Origin: Saccharina japonica
Lineage: Eukaryota > Sar > Phaeophyceae > Laminariales > Laminariaceae
Assembly (NCBI GenBank): GCA_008828725.1
Contig: MEHQ01002192.1
Coordinates: 124,001 to 188,000 of the forward strand
Reading direction: 5' to 3'
DNA: 64,000 bases
Made by a program: the position numbers and the translations under genes. Below, in pieces: positions 54,501 through 62,839 of the stretch; the stretch's first letter is position 1, and each line of letters begins with the position of its first letter. The notes beneath the pieces were generated by a model. The model was not told the origin of the DNA and did not search any database. It saw only the letters and a program-made list of their open reading frames with translations.

Positions 54501-57500
54501 TGTCATTTGCCTCCTCCCCCTCCCGCTTCCGTTCTCTCTTTTTCAATATTTCTGTATTTCTCGTTATCTCCCTCTCCCTGCCCCCCCTCCCCTCGCCCCC
54601 CCCCCCTTCCCATCCTCTCAACTCTCTCACTTAATGTGCATCCGTTTGTTTTTTTTTTTGCGTGAAAAACAGGAGGGGAAGCTAAGGGTAAAGGAGTGGA
54701 AGGGGCCGCATAAACCGGTCATCAACATCTTGGAGGCCGGCTTGAACCTCATCGGATGGACCAAGTAAGGCGGGTGTTTTGTTTGTTGTCATACTGGTAC
54801 TGTAGTTGGCGAGCCCGTGCCCACGAATGCGGTGCGGGGTGTTGTTCGATAGACGCTCTCATCCTCGCTACGGCACGGTGCTGCTGGTTGTGGTATGTCA
54901 TATTAATACGTACCTCTATGTATGACCATACATACAAGGATCATTTTGGTATTAGTACTTCGTATACACATTAAACGTTCCTTATGTTTATGCACAGGGT
55001 GGTATTATATATATATGTACACATCACTCTGTCCAGAAATATAAGCACCGTTTTTATGTAATACTTCGTATTGATTTATAATATGTGCGTGTATTTCTGG
55101 ACAACGTGGTATGTGGTAAGTAAAATGGGCCGGGGGCGTTCCAGAAAAAGGCGGGCTAACTAACCGCTTCCTTTATTTCTCTGTGCCGGGTTTTTTTTTC
55201 GCGATCTATATATAATACGTACGTAGCGGATTTTAAGCGTGCGAGCAGACTTCAGGGACAATTCACCTCTTCCGCACCCACACCACCACTCCGTACCATT
55301 GCTACCACCACTTCCACCACTATTTCACACAATAGTATCACCACCAACACCACCAACACCACCACCGCCACCGCCGTCACCTCTATAGCACCGCCACTCG
55401 CAGCTCCACCCCCACCAAAGCATCCATCGAGTCCCCACCAAGTACTCGCGCACATCACCCCACCCAAAAAACGCCTCGGTTGTCGAGTTCATCGAAAGCC
55501 GCGACAGCCGTCGCGCGTTTTCGCCTCTGCCGATGTTTGCCCCAAAACTCCGGCAGTTCACGAAATGTTTTCCTGCGCCAAGTACCTACGCGCGCCCTCT
55601 CCCCCCCCTAGTTGGGCAGAAAGGGGTAACGTATTATGTAATAGCCTGCTACTCTACACTTTGCCATCGCTAACGTGTGTCAGCTCTGTTGCCTGTGCAT
55701 CTTGCCATCTCTCGATGAATGATTCCGTTTCTTGCTATATAGAATAGGTGGCGGTTTTTCGGCGGCCATCAACGCTTTTTGTTTGGTTTCCATGTTTCGT
55801 TTTAGCTCAGCGATTTGTTTTTTGTCCTGGTCTGTCTGGTGTTGCTTCTTTTGTTTTTGTTGCATTGCATGTCTGAAGTTTCAGTGTACTGTATGTAGTA
55901 CGCTCTTGCTCCATTTTGAAAGATGGTGTGCTGCCGTCAGCGCTGGCTGGATGGAGTAGTAGGCTAATCCCGTACTAACCCAACAAATGGCATGCGTGGG
56001 TTCGATTCTTGCGGCGAGCGCTGACCGAGTAATCTATTAAAGAGTAGTAGGTTATTATCCCTTTTCGCCATCATCCCCGTGTTCATGCGACTGCCTACGG
56101 CCATGCATGGCATAAGCACACCCTTCGCAAAGTTTGGTGCAAGCAACGTCTGCCTGGTTGGTGAAAACCCAACGTGCTCCGTCCCGGCGTTGTAGGGATG
56201 CGAGGGTCTATGGTCATACGACTACGGCCGTGCACGACATGAGTACCCCCCCCCGCACCCCTCCTCCCATGCTGCGTCTCGAAGGATCTGCAATGTCAAC
56301 AACTTAAGGCAAGCAACAATTACGAGCCCCCCCCACCCCCCTCCCCCCCCCGCCTCCGTCTCGAAAGGGTGCGTGTCCAAAAGATGCTTGCCAATGTCCC
56401 AAACAACCTTGAGGCAATAAACTAATAATTACGCACCCCCTCCTGTCCCTGCCCCCCCCCCCCGGCCACCCGTCCCCCCTTACCATCGGCGGTACCTTTC
56501 CGAATCGCCTCTTCTCCGCGTGCACTAATGTATTATGCCCAAAACAGCTGCCACGCGATCGTGTCGCCAGGGCCGGTTTTCCTGGTGTACCGAGGCCCCG
56601 AGGAGAACCCTGCCAACCCTTTTTGGGCCCTGCCGGACAGAAGGACTGTCGGCTCACAGGTGAGGCAAGGAAGCGGGCAGGTAGGGGTGGGTGAGTTAGT
56701 TGGTGGGTGAGCGAGCGTGTTTTATTTATTTATTTACAGAGGCGTTTTTTGTGTGTGTGTTTCGTTGTGGTGTGTGCTGGAGGCGGTTTCGGCGGCGAAA
56801 ATACACGAATGCTGGGGGCGGGGGGGGGGGGGGGGGGGGGGGGGGTACTCGTGTCGTGCCATGGCCGTAGTCGTGTGACCAAATAGACCCTCGCATCACT
56901 GCAATGCCGGGGGCGGAGGGAAAGAGGGGAGGCACTACTGCTACGTGTATTTTTTATAGCCGTCTCAGGTGGGGTGTTTTTAGGGGGGCGGGGGGCGAGG
57001 GGGGGTGCTGCTACGGTCTTGTCCGTCTGCAGGATAGCGATACGGGTAGCTTTGCGACCGGGTTGGTGGGGGTCGCGGGGGGAGGGGGCTTTGGAGTCGT
57101 GTGCCGTGGCGTTACGTGTCCTTCGGCCCGGCCGGGACTGGTGTCATTACTGTCCTGTGGAGCATGGGGGCAAGTGCACCATTGGGTGGGGAGACGGACG
57201 GTTGTGACAGAAGACGGAGAGGGGCGGTGATGTCGTTGGTAGAATAAATGTGCGTTGGCAGCTCAGACTGTTGTGTTAGCACCACTACTACTGGTGCTGC
57301 TGCTACTACTATTGCCTCTACTACTGCTGCTGCTACTACTGCTACTAGTACTACGACTACTACTACTACTACTACTATACCAATACTGTTGCCTCCACTA
57401 TTGCTACTACTATACCATTACTACTACTTCTATTATACTACGAATAATTAATACTACGAATTTCACTACTATTACAATGGGCGCGCCTTTCCTTTCTGCC

Positions 57501-57738
57501 GAAGCACCGCGTGTTTTTGCTCCGCTCGCTCTGGCCATTTCTTTTTTTCACACTTTTTTGTTTCGCCGAAGCGCTGTTTGGTGGCGCTGTTGCTATAATA
57601 TCACTTCGCATACGTACTCCATGATATAAATGTTTACCTGGTATTGTTTTTATGTTGTCAACCTCAGGTCCGCGTTCGGAGAGTGGACATGTGGAGGTCG
57701 GACCTGGAGAAGGACACTACCCGTCTCTTTCTCGTTAG
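42795..57738 (+). CDS. PX-domain protein, spliced, 3' end not reached
   Basis: Exons: 42795-42939, 46651-47810, 48529-48663, 49414-49496, (50021-50063 tentative), 50808-51036, 52083-52188, 54673-54764, 56548-56659 and 57668-57738. Residues 1-48 come from exon 1. Residues 49 to about 409 are low-complexity (Gly, Ser, Asn, a 12-Gln run near 180). Residues about 410-508 form a PX domain: 'RLSVSVEGS', 'TAYRLQV', 'WVVLRRFRQFEELH' with the lipid-binding Arg, 'YVLPPKE', and 'IAKRLKLLKVYLDRL'. PX domains bind phosphoinositides, usually PI3P, and direct proteins to endosomal membranes. The ~280 residues after PX have no family I recognise; an 'SSFLELDP' block recalls the region between PX and PH in PX-PH phospholipases D, but no catalytic HKD motif is present. 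One short exon between 51036 and 52083 is still missing, because phases do not match there. Confidence 0.8.
42886..43340. other. Non-coding part of block D (PX intron 1)
   Basis: No further exon was recognised. Repeats the content of 37783-38183, including a TATA-like 'ctacgtatataagcag' at about 42992. Confidence 0.4.
43341..44494. mobile_element. Non-autonomous TIR transposon, 1154 bp, with 3-bp target duplication
   Basis: Ends in 'ggagtgtttgcg' and 'cgcaaacactcc', flanked by AGT on both sides (43338-43340, 44495-44497). The corresponding site in block D/E copy 1 (38181-38183) has one AGT and no insert. The right end has a second internal copy of the terminus ('gtttacttctatcgcaaaca' at 44391). 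Inside are CTG-rich 18-bp repeats (44098-44185) giving poly-Leu, poly-Gln or poly-Ala in different frames, but no transposase. A 3-bp duplication is found in several superfamilies, so I do not assign one. Confidence 0.88.
44498..46604. repeat. Segmental duplication block E, copy 2
   Basis: See 38184-40290. It lies wholly in PX intron 1 and runs into single-copy DNA at 'cttctcccct|cccacc', only 46 bp before exon 2. Confidence 0.95.
46651..47810 (+). CDS. PX gene exon 2 (low-complexity region and PX start)
   Basis: Acceptor 'ctcgcag', 387 codons including the split one, donor 'CTACAG|gttaga', phase 0. Contains Gly, Ser, Asn and Gln runs from trinucleotide tracts (for example 47041-47080), a basic patch 'EYRRQKKRKGGW', and the first PX strands at the end. 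The reading frame is open further upstream to 46614, but the phase match favours the splice. Confidence 0.8.
48529..48663 (+). CDS. PX gene exon 3 (PX core)
   Basis: 45 codons between 'gtgccag' and 'GAG|gtgtgg', phase 0 at both ends. It has the PX signature 'RRFRQFEELH' and 'LPPKE'. Preceded by a (CTG)n run in the intron at 48463-48502. Confidence 0.88.
49414..49496 (+). CDS. PX gene exon 4 (PX C-terminal helix)
   Basis: 27 codons plus two bases. It reads 'VFGGRHGGVIAKRLKLLKVY' then 'LDRLVTC', the closing helices of PX. The acceptor is a tandem 'aagcag', so inclusion of one extra Gln codon is possible. Confidence 0.82.
50021..50063 (+). CDS. PX gene, tentative small exon 5
   Basis: One base plus 14 codons ('LPFRGLEEAPGRLR') between 'gccgag' and 'AGA|gtacag'. 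It is proposed because exon 4 ends in phase 2 and exon 6 starts in phase 0, and this piece resolves the mismatch. Splice sites are weak. Confidence 0.4.
50808..51036 (+). CDS. PX gene exon 6
   Basis: 76 codons plus one base, acceptor 'gtacag', donor 'TACG|gtgaga'. It contains 'VFEPETVISSHKGMMG', 'KRQQMETYCTIPLVLDFMSR' and 'TRGLPSLRDTEGVLENN'. Balanced composition, likely a folded helical domain. No family recognised. Confidence 0.8.
51139..51217. mobile_element. Mariner-like mini-MITE, 79 bp
   Basis: Ends 'ccactcggtacctaaatata' and the inverted 'tatagttcgggacagagtgg' match at about 20 of 26 positions. TA lies on both sides (51137-51138, 51218-51219). Located in a PX gene intron. Confidence 0.6.
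52083..52188 (+). CDS. PX gene exon 8
   Basis: One base plus 35 codons, acceptor 'tctcccag', donor 'AAG|gtgagg'. It reads 'AAVEHRATSSFLELDPALRG' then 'LSAYGRLHGPECILK'. Its phase needs a preceding exon ending in phase 2, which I could not place. A GGT/GTT microsatellite (52192-52325) starts at the donor. Confidence 0.75.
52383..53525. mobile_element. Foldback element with ~190-bp inverted arms
   Basis: Left arm about 52383-52571 and right arm about 53321-53525 are reverse complements: 'ggccgttttttatgc', 'gttagtttttgccccg', 'tactctcggagaggta', 'cagtttcc', 'cgataatt'. Each arm carries a different simple repeat insert (GTT run versus A run). The interior holds the nested MITE at 53083-53291. 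It lies in a PX gene intron. No transposase. Confidence 0.75.
53083..53291. mobile_element. Tourist-like MITE (PIF/Harbinger type), 209 bp
   Basis: Termini 'gggcccgttttaacga' and 'tcgttaatacgggccc'. Inverted similarity extends about 70 bp inward, to 'cattggtca' / 'tgaccaatg'. Flanked by TTA on both sides (53080-53082, 53292-53294). G-rich ends with a TWA duplication are the PIF/Harbinger pattern. Confidence 0.85.
54361..54650 (+). repeat. Long pyrimidine tract upstream of PX exon 9
   Basis: Nearly 290 bases of C/T-rich sequence ending just before the acceptor 'aaaaacag' at 54672. Unusually long for a splice polypyrimidine tract. Confidence 0.75.
54673..54764 (+). CDS. PX gene exon 9
   Basis: 30 codons plus two bases, donor 'ACCAA|gtaagg'. 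It reads 'EGKLRVKEWKGPHKPVINIL' then 'EAGLNLIGWT'. Phase agrees with exon 8 (0) and exon 10 (AA + C gives Asn). Confidence 0.78.
55024..55110. mobile_element. Mariner-like MITE, about 87 bp
   Basis: 'cactctgtccagaaatataa' and inverted 'tttctggacaacgtg' ends. The terminus resembles that of the 51139 element. The copy in block F' is at about 58726-58812. Confidence 0.55.
55935..56250 (+). repeat. Composite retroposon-like repeat ending in reverse R1 and poly-C
   Basis: Starts with a tRNA-like stretch ('ctggatggagtagtaggct' and B-box-like 'gtgggttcgattc' at 55998), has a body, and ends with about 90-130 bp matching the R1 head in reverse, finishing in a C run. The layout suggests a tRNA-headed SINE with a poly-C tail. 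Copy at 59637-59953. Confidence 0.45.
56548..56659 (+). CDS. PX gene exon 10
   Basis: One base plus 37 codons, acceptor 'aaaacag', donor 'CACAG|gtgagg'. It reads 'CHAIVSPGPVFLVYRGPEEN' then 'PANPFWALPDRRTVGSQ'. A frameshifted copy is at about 60240-60360. Confidence 0.72.
56820..56915 (+). repeat. R1 head fragment with G run
   Basis: G run then 'tactcgtgtcgtgccatggc', 'cgtagtcgtgtgacc', 'agaccctcgcatcac'. Degraded copy at 60520-60612. Confidence 0.65.
57285..57470 (+). repeat. (CTA)n/(CTG)n microsatellite
   Basis: Imperfect trinucleotide array about 180 bp long inside the intron between PX exons 10 and 11. Poly-Leu and poly-Thr frames here are not genes. Confidence 0.85.
57668..57738 (+). 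CDS. PX gene exon 11 (last one placed)
   Basis: 23 codons plus two bases, acceptor 'acctcag', donor 'GTTAG|gtgagg'. It reads 'VRVRRVDMWRSDLEKDTTRL' then 'FLV'. Phase fits exon 10. No stop, so the gene continues; I could not place the next exon. Confidence 0.7.
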
Positions 57739-58029
57739 GTGAGGAGCGGGAGGAAACGCCCGGGGCACGCGATTCGCTGTGTATAGCAAGCGGAGCACTG
57801 AGTAGTACCAGTATACCCTGGTATATAGCCTCAGATTTGGTACATCCTGCATGAAGACTTACAAAACCCGTAAGTACGCGCGATGGAAGTATCACACTCA
57901 GCTTGCAAAGATGAGTGAGTTTCGACCAAATCCTCGATCACACTGTTAGTTAGTGTTGTTTTTTATCTGTATACATATGTATATCAGGTATAGTATACTA
58001 TGCGGAGATTCTTCGACGATGTTTTCTAT

Positions 58030-58380
58030 ATGTTTCGCCCCGCGGTGGCGTGATATTTGTTTGGATGTGATAATTTGACTTAAGTATTATGGGTGGTTTT
58101 ATTAGACATTATGATGTGTGGTGGATGATATTTGTTTGGATGCGATAATTTGACTGTGATAAGTCTTATGGGTGGTTTTAGACACTATGATGTGTGTATG
58201 ACAGTTCCTTCTTTATTTTTTCGAAGATGTTTTTTCATCTTGATATGATCCGCATAGTCCCAAGTATTGTTTTATATCTGGTTTCTGATAGGATATTTTG
58301 TATTTTCGAAGTGTAGTTCGATTACCTTATATGATATTTTTGTATTTTCGAAGTATCATTCGATGTGATGCTTTGATGTT
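58030..58380 (+). repeat. Short tandem duplications in A/T-rich DNA
   Basis: 'tgatatttgtttggatg' through 'tattatgggtggtttta' occurs twice (about 58050-58115 and 58127-58180). 'ttttgtattttcgaagt' also occurs twice (58298, 58341). Non-coding. Confidence 0.6.
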
Positions 58381-58492
58381 GTGATGTTCCAGGTATCACA
58401 TATTGTTGCAGCTATAGTTGGAGCTCGAATTGGCCCCAATCTCCCACCCACCCACCCACCCACCCACCCGTCATCCCGCCCCGCCATCCCCT

Positions 58493-61400
58493 ACTGGTAC
58501 TGTAGTTGGCGAGCCCGTGCCCACGAATGCGGTGCGGGGTGTTGTTCGATAGACGCTCTCATCCTCGCTACGGCACGGTGCTGCTGGTTGTGGTATGTCA
58601 TATTAATACGTACCTCTATGTATGACCATACATACAAGGATCATTTTGGTATTAGTACTTCGTATACACATTAAACGTTCCTTATGTTTATGCACAGGGT
58701 GGTATTATATATATATGTACACATCACTCTGTCCAGAAATATAAGCACCGTTTTTATGTAATACTTCGTATTGATTTATAATATGTGCGTGTATTTCTGG
58801 ACAACGTGGTATGTGGTAAGTAAAATGGGCCGGGGGCGTTCCAGAAAAAGGCGGGCTAACTAACCGCTTCCTTTATTTCTCTGTGCCGGGTTTTTTTTTC
58901 GCGATCTATATATATAATACGTACGTAGCGGATTTTAAGCGTGCGAGCAGACTTCAGGGACAATTCACCTCTTCCGCACCCACACCACCACTCCGTACCA
59001 TTGCTACCACCACTTCCACCACTATTTCACACAATAGTATCACCACTAACACCACCAACACCACCACCGCCACCGCCGTCACCTCTATAGCACCGCCACT
59101 CGCAGCTCCACCCCCACCAAAGCATCCATCGAGTCCCCACCAAGTACTCGCGCACATCACCCCACCCAAAAAACGCCTCGGTTGTCGAGTTCATCGAAAG
59201 CCGCGACAGCCGTCGCGCGTTTTCGCCTCTGCCGATGTTTGCCCCAAAACTCCGGCAGTTCACGAAATGTTTTCCTGCGCCAAGTACCTACGCGCGCCCT
59301 CTCCCCCCCCTAGTTGGGCAGAAAGGGGTAACGTATTATGTAATAGCCTGCTACTCTACACTTTGCCATCGCTAACGTGTGTCAGCTCTGTTGCCTGTGC
59401 ATCTTGCCATCTCTCGATGAATGATTCCGTTTCTTGCTATATAGAATAGGTGGCGGTTTTTCGGCGGCCATCAACGCTTTTTGTTTGGTTTCCATGTTTC
59501 GTTTTAGCTCAGCGATTTGTTGTTTGTCCTGGTCTGTCTGGTGTTGCTTCTTTTGTTTTTGTTGCATTGCATGTCTGAAGTTTCAGTGTACTGTATGTAG
59601 TACGCTCTTGCTCCATTTTGAAAGATGGTGTGCTGCCGTCAGCGCTGGCTGGATGGAGTAGTAGGCTAATCCCGTACTAACCCAACAAATGGCATGCGTG
59701 GGTTCGATTCTTGCGGCGAGCGCTGACCGAGTAATCTATTAAAGAGTAGTAGGTTATTATCCCTTTTCGCCATCATCCCCGTGTTCATGCGACTGCCTAC
59801 GGCCATGCATGGCATAAGCACACCCTTCGCAAAGTTTGGTGCAAGCAACGTCTGCCTGGTTGGTGAAAACCCAACGTGCTCCGTCCCGGCGTTGTAGGGA
59901 TGCGAGGGTCTATGGTCATACGACTACGGCCGTGCACGACATGAGTACCCCCCCCCCTCCTGCTCCCGTCCTCGAAGGATGACGTGCCAATGATCAAACA
60001 CTTAAGCAAGCAACAAAATGAGTACGCCGCACCCCCCCCCCCCCCCCTGCTCCTCTCAAAGGGGCGTGTTCAAAAGGGATGCGTGTCATGGTCAAATACA
60101 ACTTAGGCAATAACAATAGTACTGCCCCCCTCCCCTGCCCCCCCCCCCCCCTCCCCTCCCTCCTATCCAATCGGCGGTACAGTTATCCAGAATCGCCTCT
60201 TCTTTCCGCAGCACTAATGTATTATGGTCCCTAAAACAGCTGGCCGAACGCGATCGGTGTGCGCCAGGCGCGGTTGTTCCTGCTGTGCACCGAAGCCCCG
60301 AGAGAACCCTGCAACCCTTTTGGCCCCCCGGACCAGAAGGATCTAGCGCTCAAACAGTTAGGCAAGAATCGGGCATGTAAGGGGTGGTGAGTTAGTTGTG
60401 CGTGAGCGAGCGTGTTTTAATTTATTTATATACAGAGCGTTTTTTTTGTGTGTGTTTTCGTAGGTGTGTGGCTTGGAGGCGTTTTCGGTCGGCGATAAAA
60501 ACATCACGAATGCTGGAGGCGGCGGGGGGGGGGCGGGGTACTCGCTGTCGGCATGGCCGTAGTCTGTGACCAATCTAGACCCTCGGCCATCACTGCAATC
60601 GCGTGGGCGGAGGGAAAAGAGGGATGGCACTACTTGCTACTTTGTATTTTTTATAAGCCGTGCTCAAGGTGGGGTGTATTTTTAGGGCGGTGGCGGGACC
60701 GAAGGGAGGGTGCCTACGGTCTTCGTCGTCCTCGCAGATACGAACGGGACTTGACGACCGGGGTTGTGGGACGCGGGTGCGGACGGGGCTTTTGGAAGCT
60801 CCGTGTGCCCGTGCGTTACGTTCCTTCGCCGCGAACGGTTGTCCATTTACTGTCCTTGTGAGCATGGCGCATAGCAACGACAACTGGTGAGAGGAGACGT
60901 GTGACAGAAACGGAAGAGGGGCGTGTGAGTCGTATGGTAAAAATAAATGTGCGTTGCAGCTCAGACTGTGTACACCTACTACTGGTGCTGCTGCGCAACT
61001 ACTGATCGCTCTACATTACTCGTCGCTCGCTAACTACTGCCTCACATTACTGTACGACTCTACTACTACTACTACTACTAACCAATACTGTTGCCTCTTA
61101 CACTATTCTAATACTAATACCATTCTACTATCTGCTATTATATCTCAACAAAATAATTAAATAACTCGAGAATTTCACTACTACTACAATGGCGCGCCTT
61201 TCCTTTCTGCCGAACACGCGTTTTTTGCGTGACCGCTCGTCTGGCATTCTTTTTTTCACACTTTTTTTGTTTCGCCCGAAGCGCCGTTATGGTGGCGCTG
61301 TGTTGCTATAATATCTACTTCCGCATACGTAACCATGATATAATGTTTACCTGTATTGTTTTATGATTGCAACCGCTCAGTCTCAGCGTTCGCAGAGTGG

Positions 61401-62192
61401 ACATGTGAGGTCGGACCTGGAAAGACACTACCCTCGTCTCTTTCTCGTTGGCTGAGACGGAAGGAAACGCCCGGGCACGCGATCGCTGTGTAAGCAAGCG
61501 GAGCATGAGTATTACATTATCCCTGGTATAATTAGCCTCAGATTTGTACACGTCCCTGCGCAATAAGACTTACAAAACACCGTAAGTACGCCGCATGAAG
61601 TATCACACTTCAGCCTTGCAAAATGATGAGTTTCGACCAAATCCTCGATCACGACTTTATTAAGTGTGGTTTTTTATCCTGTATATCATACGTATACCAA
61701 GTATAGTATACTAGCGGAATTCACATTCGACGATGTTTTCTATATGTTCGCCCGCGTGGGTGATACTCTGTTTGGATTGTGATATATTTACTTAAGTATT
61801 ATGGTGGTTTTTAAGAACATTATGATGTTGGTGAATGAAATTTTCTTGTGCGATAATTTGACTATTGATAATCTTATAGTGTTTTTAGACACTAGATTTT
61901 GTATAGACGAGTTCTTATTTTTTCGAACATGTTTTTCATTCTGAATAATGATCCGCATAGTCCCACAAGTATTGTTTATATCTGGTTTTCTGATAGATTT
62001 TTGTATTTTCGAAGTGTAGTTCGAATACCCTAATATATATTTTGTAATTTTCGAATATCATCGAATTGTGATGCTTGATGTGTATGTTCCAGGTATCACA
62101 TATTGTTGCAGCTATATTGAGCTCGAATTGCACCAAACTGCCCACCCACACGCACTCACCCACCACTACCCTATCTCGCCACCGCCATCCCC
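58493..62192. repeat. Tandem duplication block F', copy 2
   Basis: Virtually identical to 54791-56250 up to about 59952. Beyond the C run there, the same sequence continues with a one-base insertion or deletion roughly every 10-20 bases to the end at about 62190. Exon copies at about 60240-60360 and 61380-61455 are therefore frameshifted. Confidence 0.9.
60240..61455 (+). pseudogene. Frameshifted copies of PX exons 10 and 11
   Basis: 'gtgcaccgaagccccgagag' (about 60284) matches exon 10, and 'agagtggacatgtgaggtcg' (about 61393) matches exon 11. Both carry several single-base gaps and damaged splice sites. They are either a pseudogene copy or sequencing error. Confidence 0.6.
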
Positions 62193-62735
62193 TCGCCCTT
62201 CGCGCGCCATGCAGCATGGCAATACCTCTCCATCTTTGCCAGTGACTCCGATGCTGTCCTGGAGAAGCTGCTCCTATGCGTTGGACGAGAGCCGTAGACC
62301 TCGTCCGCACATTCGAGCCTTGATCGAACGCGAACAGTTGACTATCGAGTGAAGGCGAAGGAGGAATGGAGTTCGAGGGAGGAGGGGAATATCGGAGGTG
62401 TGTGATCCTCCCGCTCAACGCGGCGCACTGCACTGGCAATGCATGCACGCACTGCACCACGCAAGTAGAAAACTCGTGTGATCTTTCGGCTGGATAAAAG
62501 GCACGGCAAAACCCCTTGTGTGTGTAATTGCGTTTTATGGTTGGAACGGGGAGCGGGGGGGCGCGGGGGGGGGGGTCTTCCTTGTCTGGTCTACCATGCT
62601 GCGGCGGAGCTATGTAGATGTATGTATACATGTATGTCAGGTACTACTAGGTATGGCTGTAGAGCTACCTACTTGATGGAGAGGCACGAAATGTCTTTCT
62701 GTGGAAGGTGCATCGGTACCGAACATGGGTACAGT
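62193..62735. other. Stretch following block F', no firm gene
   Basis: A frame reading 'AWQYLSIFASDSDAVLEKLL' (about 62214-62280) after 'catgcag' has exon-like composition and could be a later PX exon. The phase does not fit exon 11 and a stop follows soon, so I leave it unassigned. Confidence 0.3.
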
Positions 62736-62740
62736 AATAC

Positions 62741-62830
62741 GGTACGGTACGGTACGGTACGGTACGGTACGGTACGGTACGGTACGGTACGGTACGGTAC
62801 GGTACGGTACGGTACGGTACGGTACGGTAC
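62741..62830 (+). repeat. (GGTAC)18 pentanucleotide array
   Basis: Eighteen perfect units. Being a pentamer it gives the same five-residue repeat in every frame, which explains the several overlapping frames here. None is a gene. Confidence 0.98.
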
Positions 62831-62839
62831 GGCAGCCCC

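Larger units (their letters stand above)
54791..58492. repeat. Tandem duplication block F, copy 1
   Basis: From 'tactggtactgtagttggcg' to 'cgccatcccc'. Repeated at 58493-62192 (offset 3702 at first). Contains PX exons 10 and 11, a mariner-like MITE and a reverse R1 fragment. Confidence 0.92.

Noticed and set aside
57255..57629. 124-codon poly-Leu/Thr frame
   Set aside because: Trinucleotide microsatellite reading.
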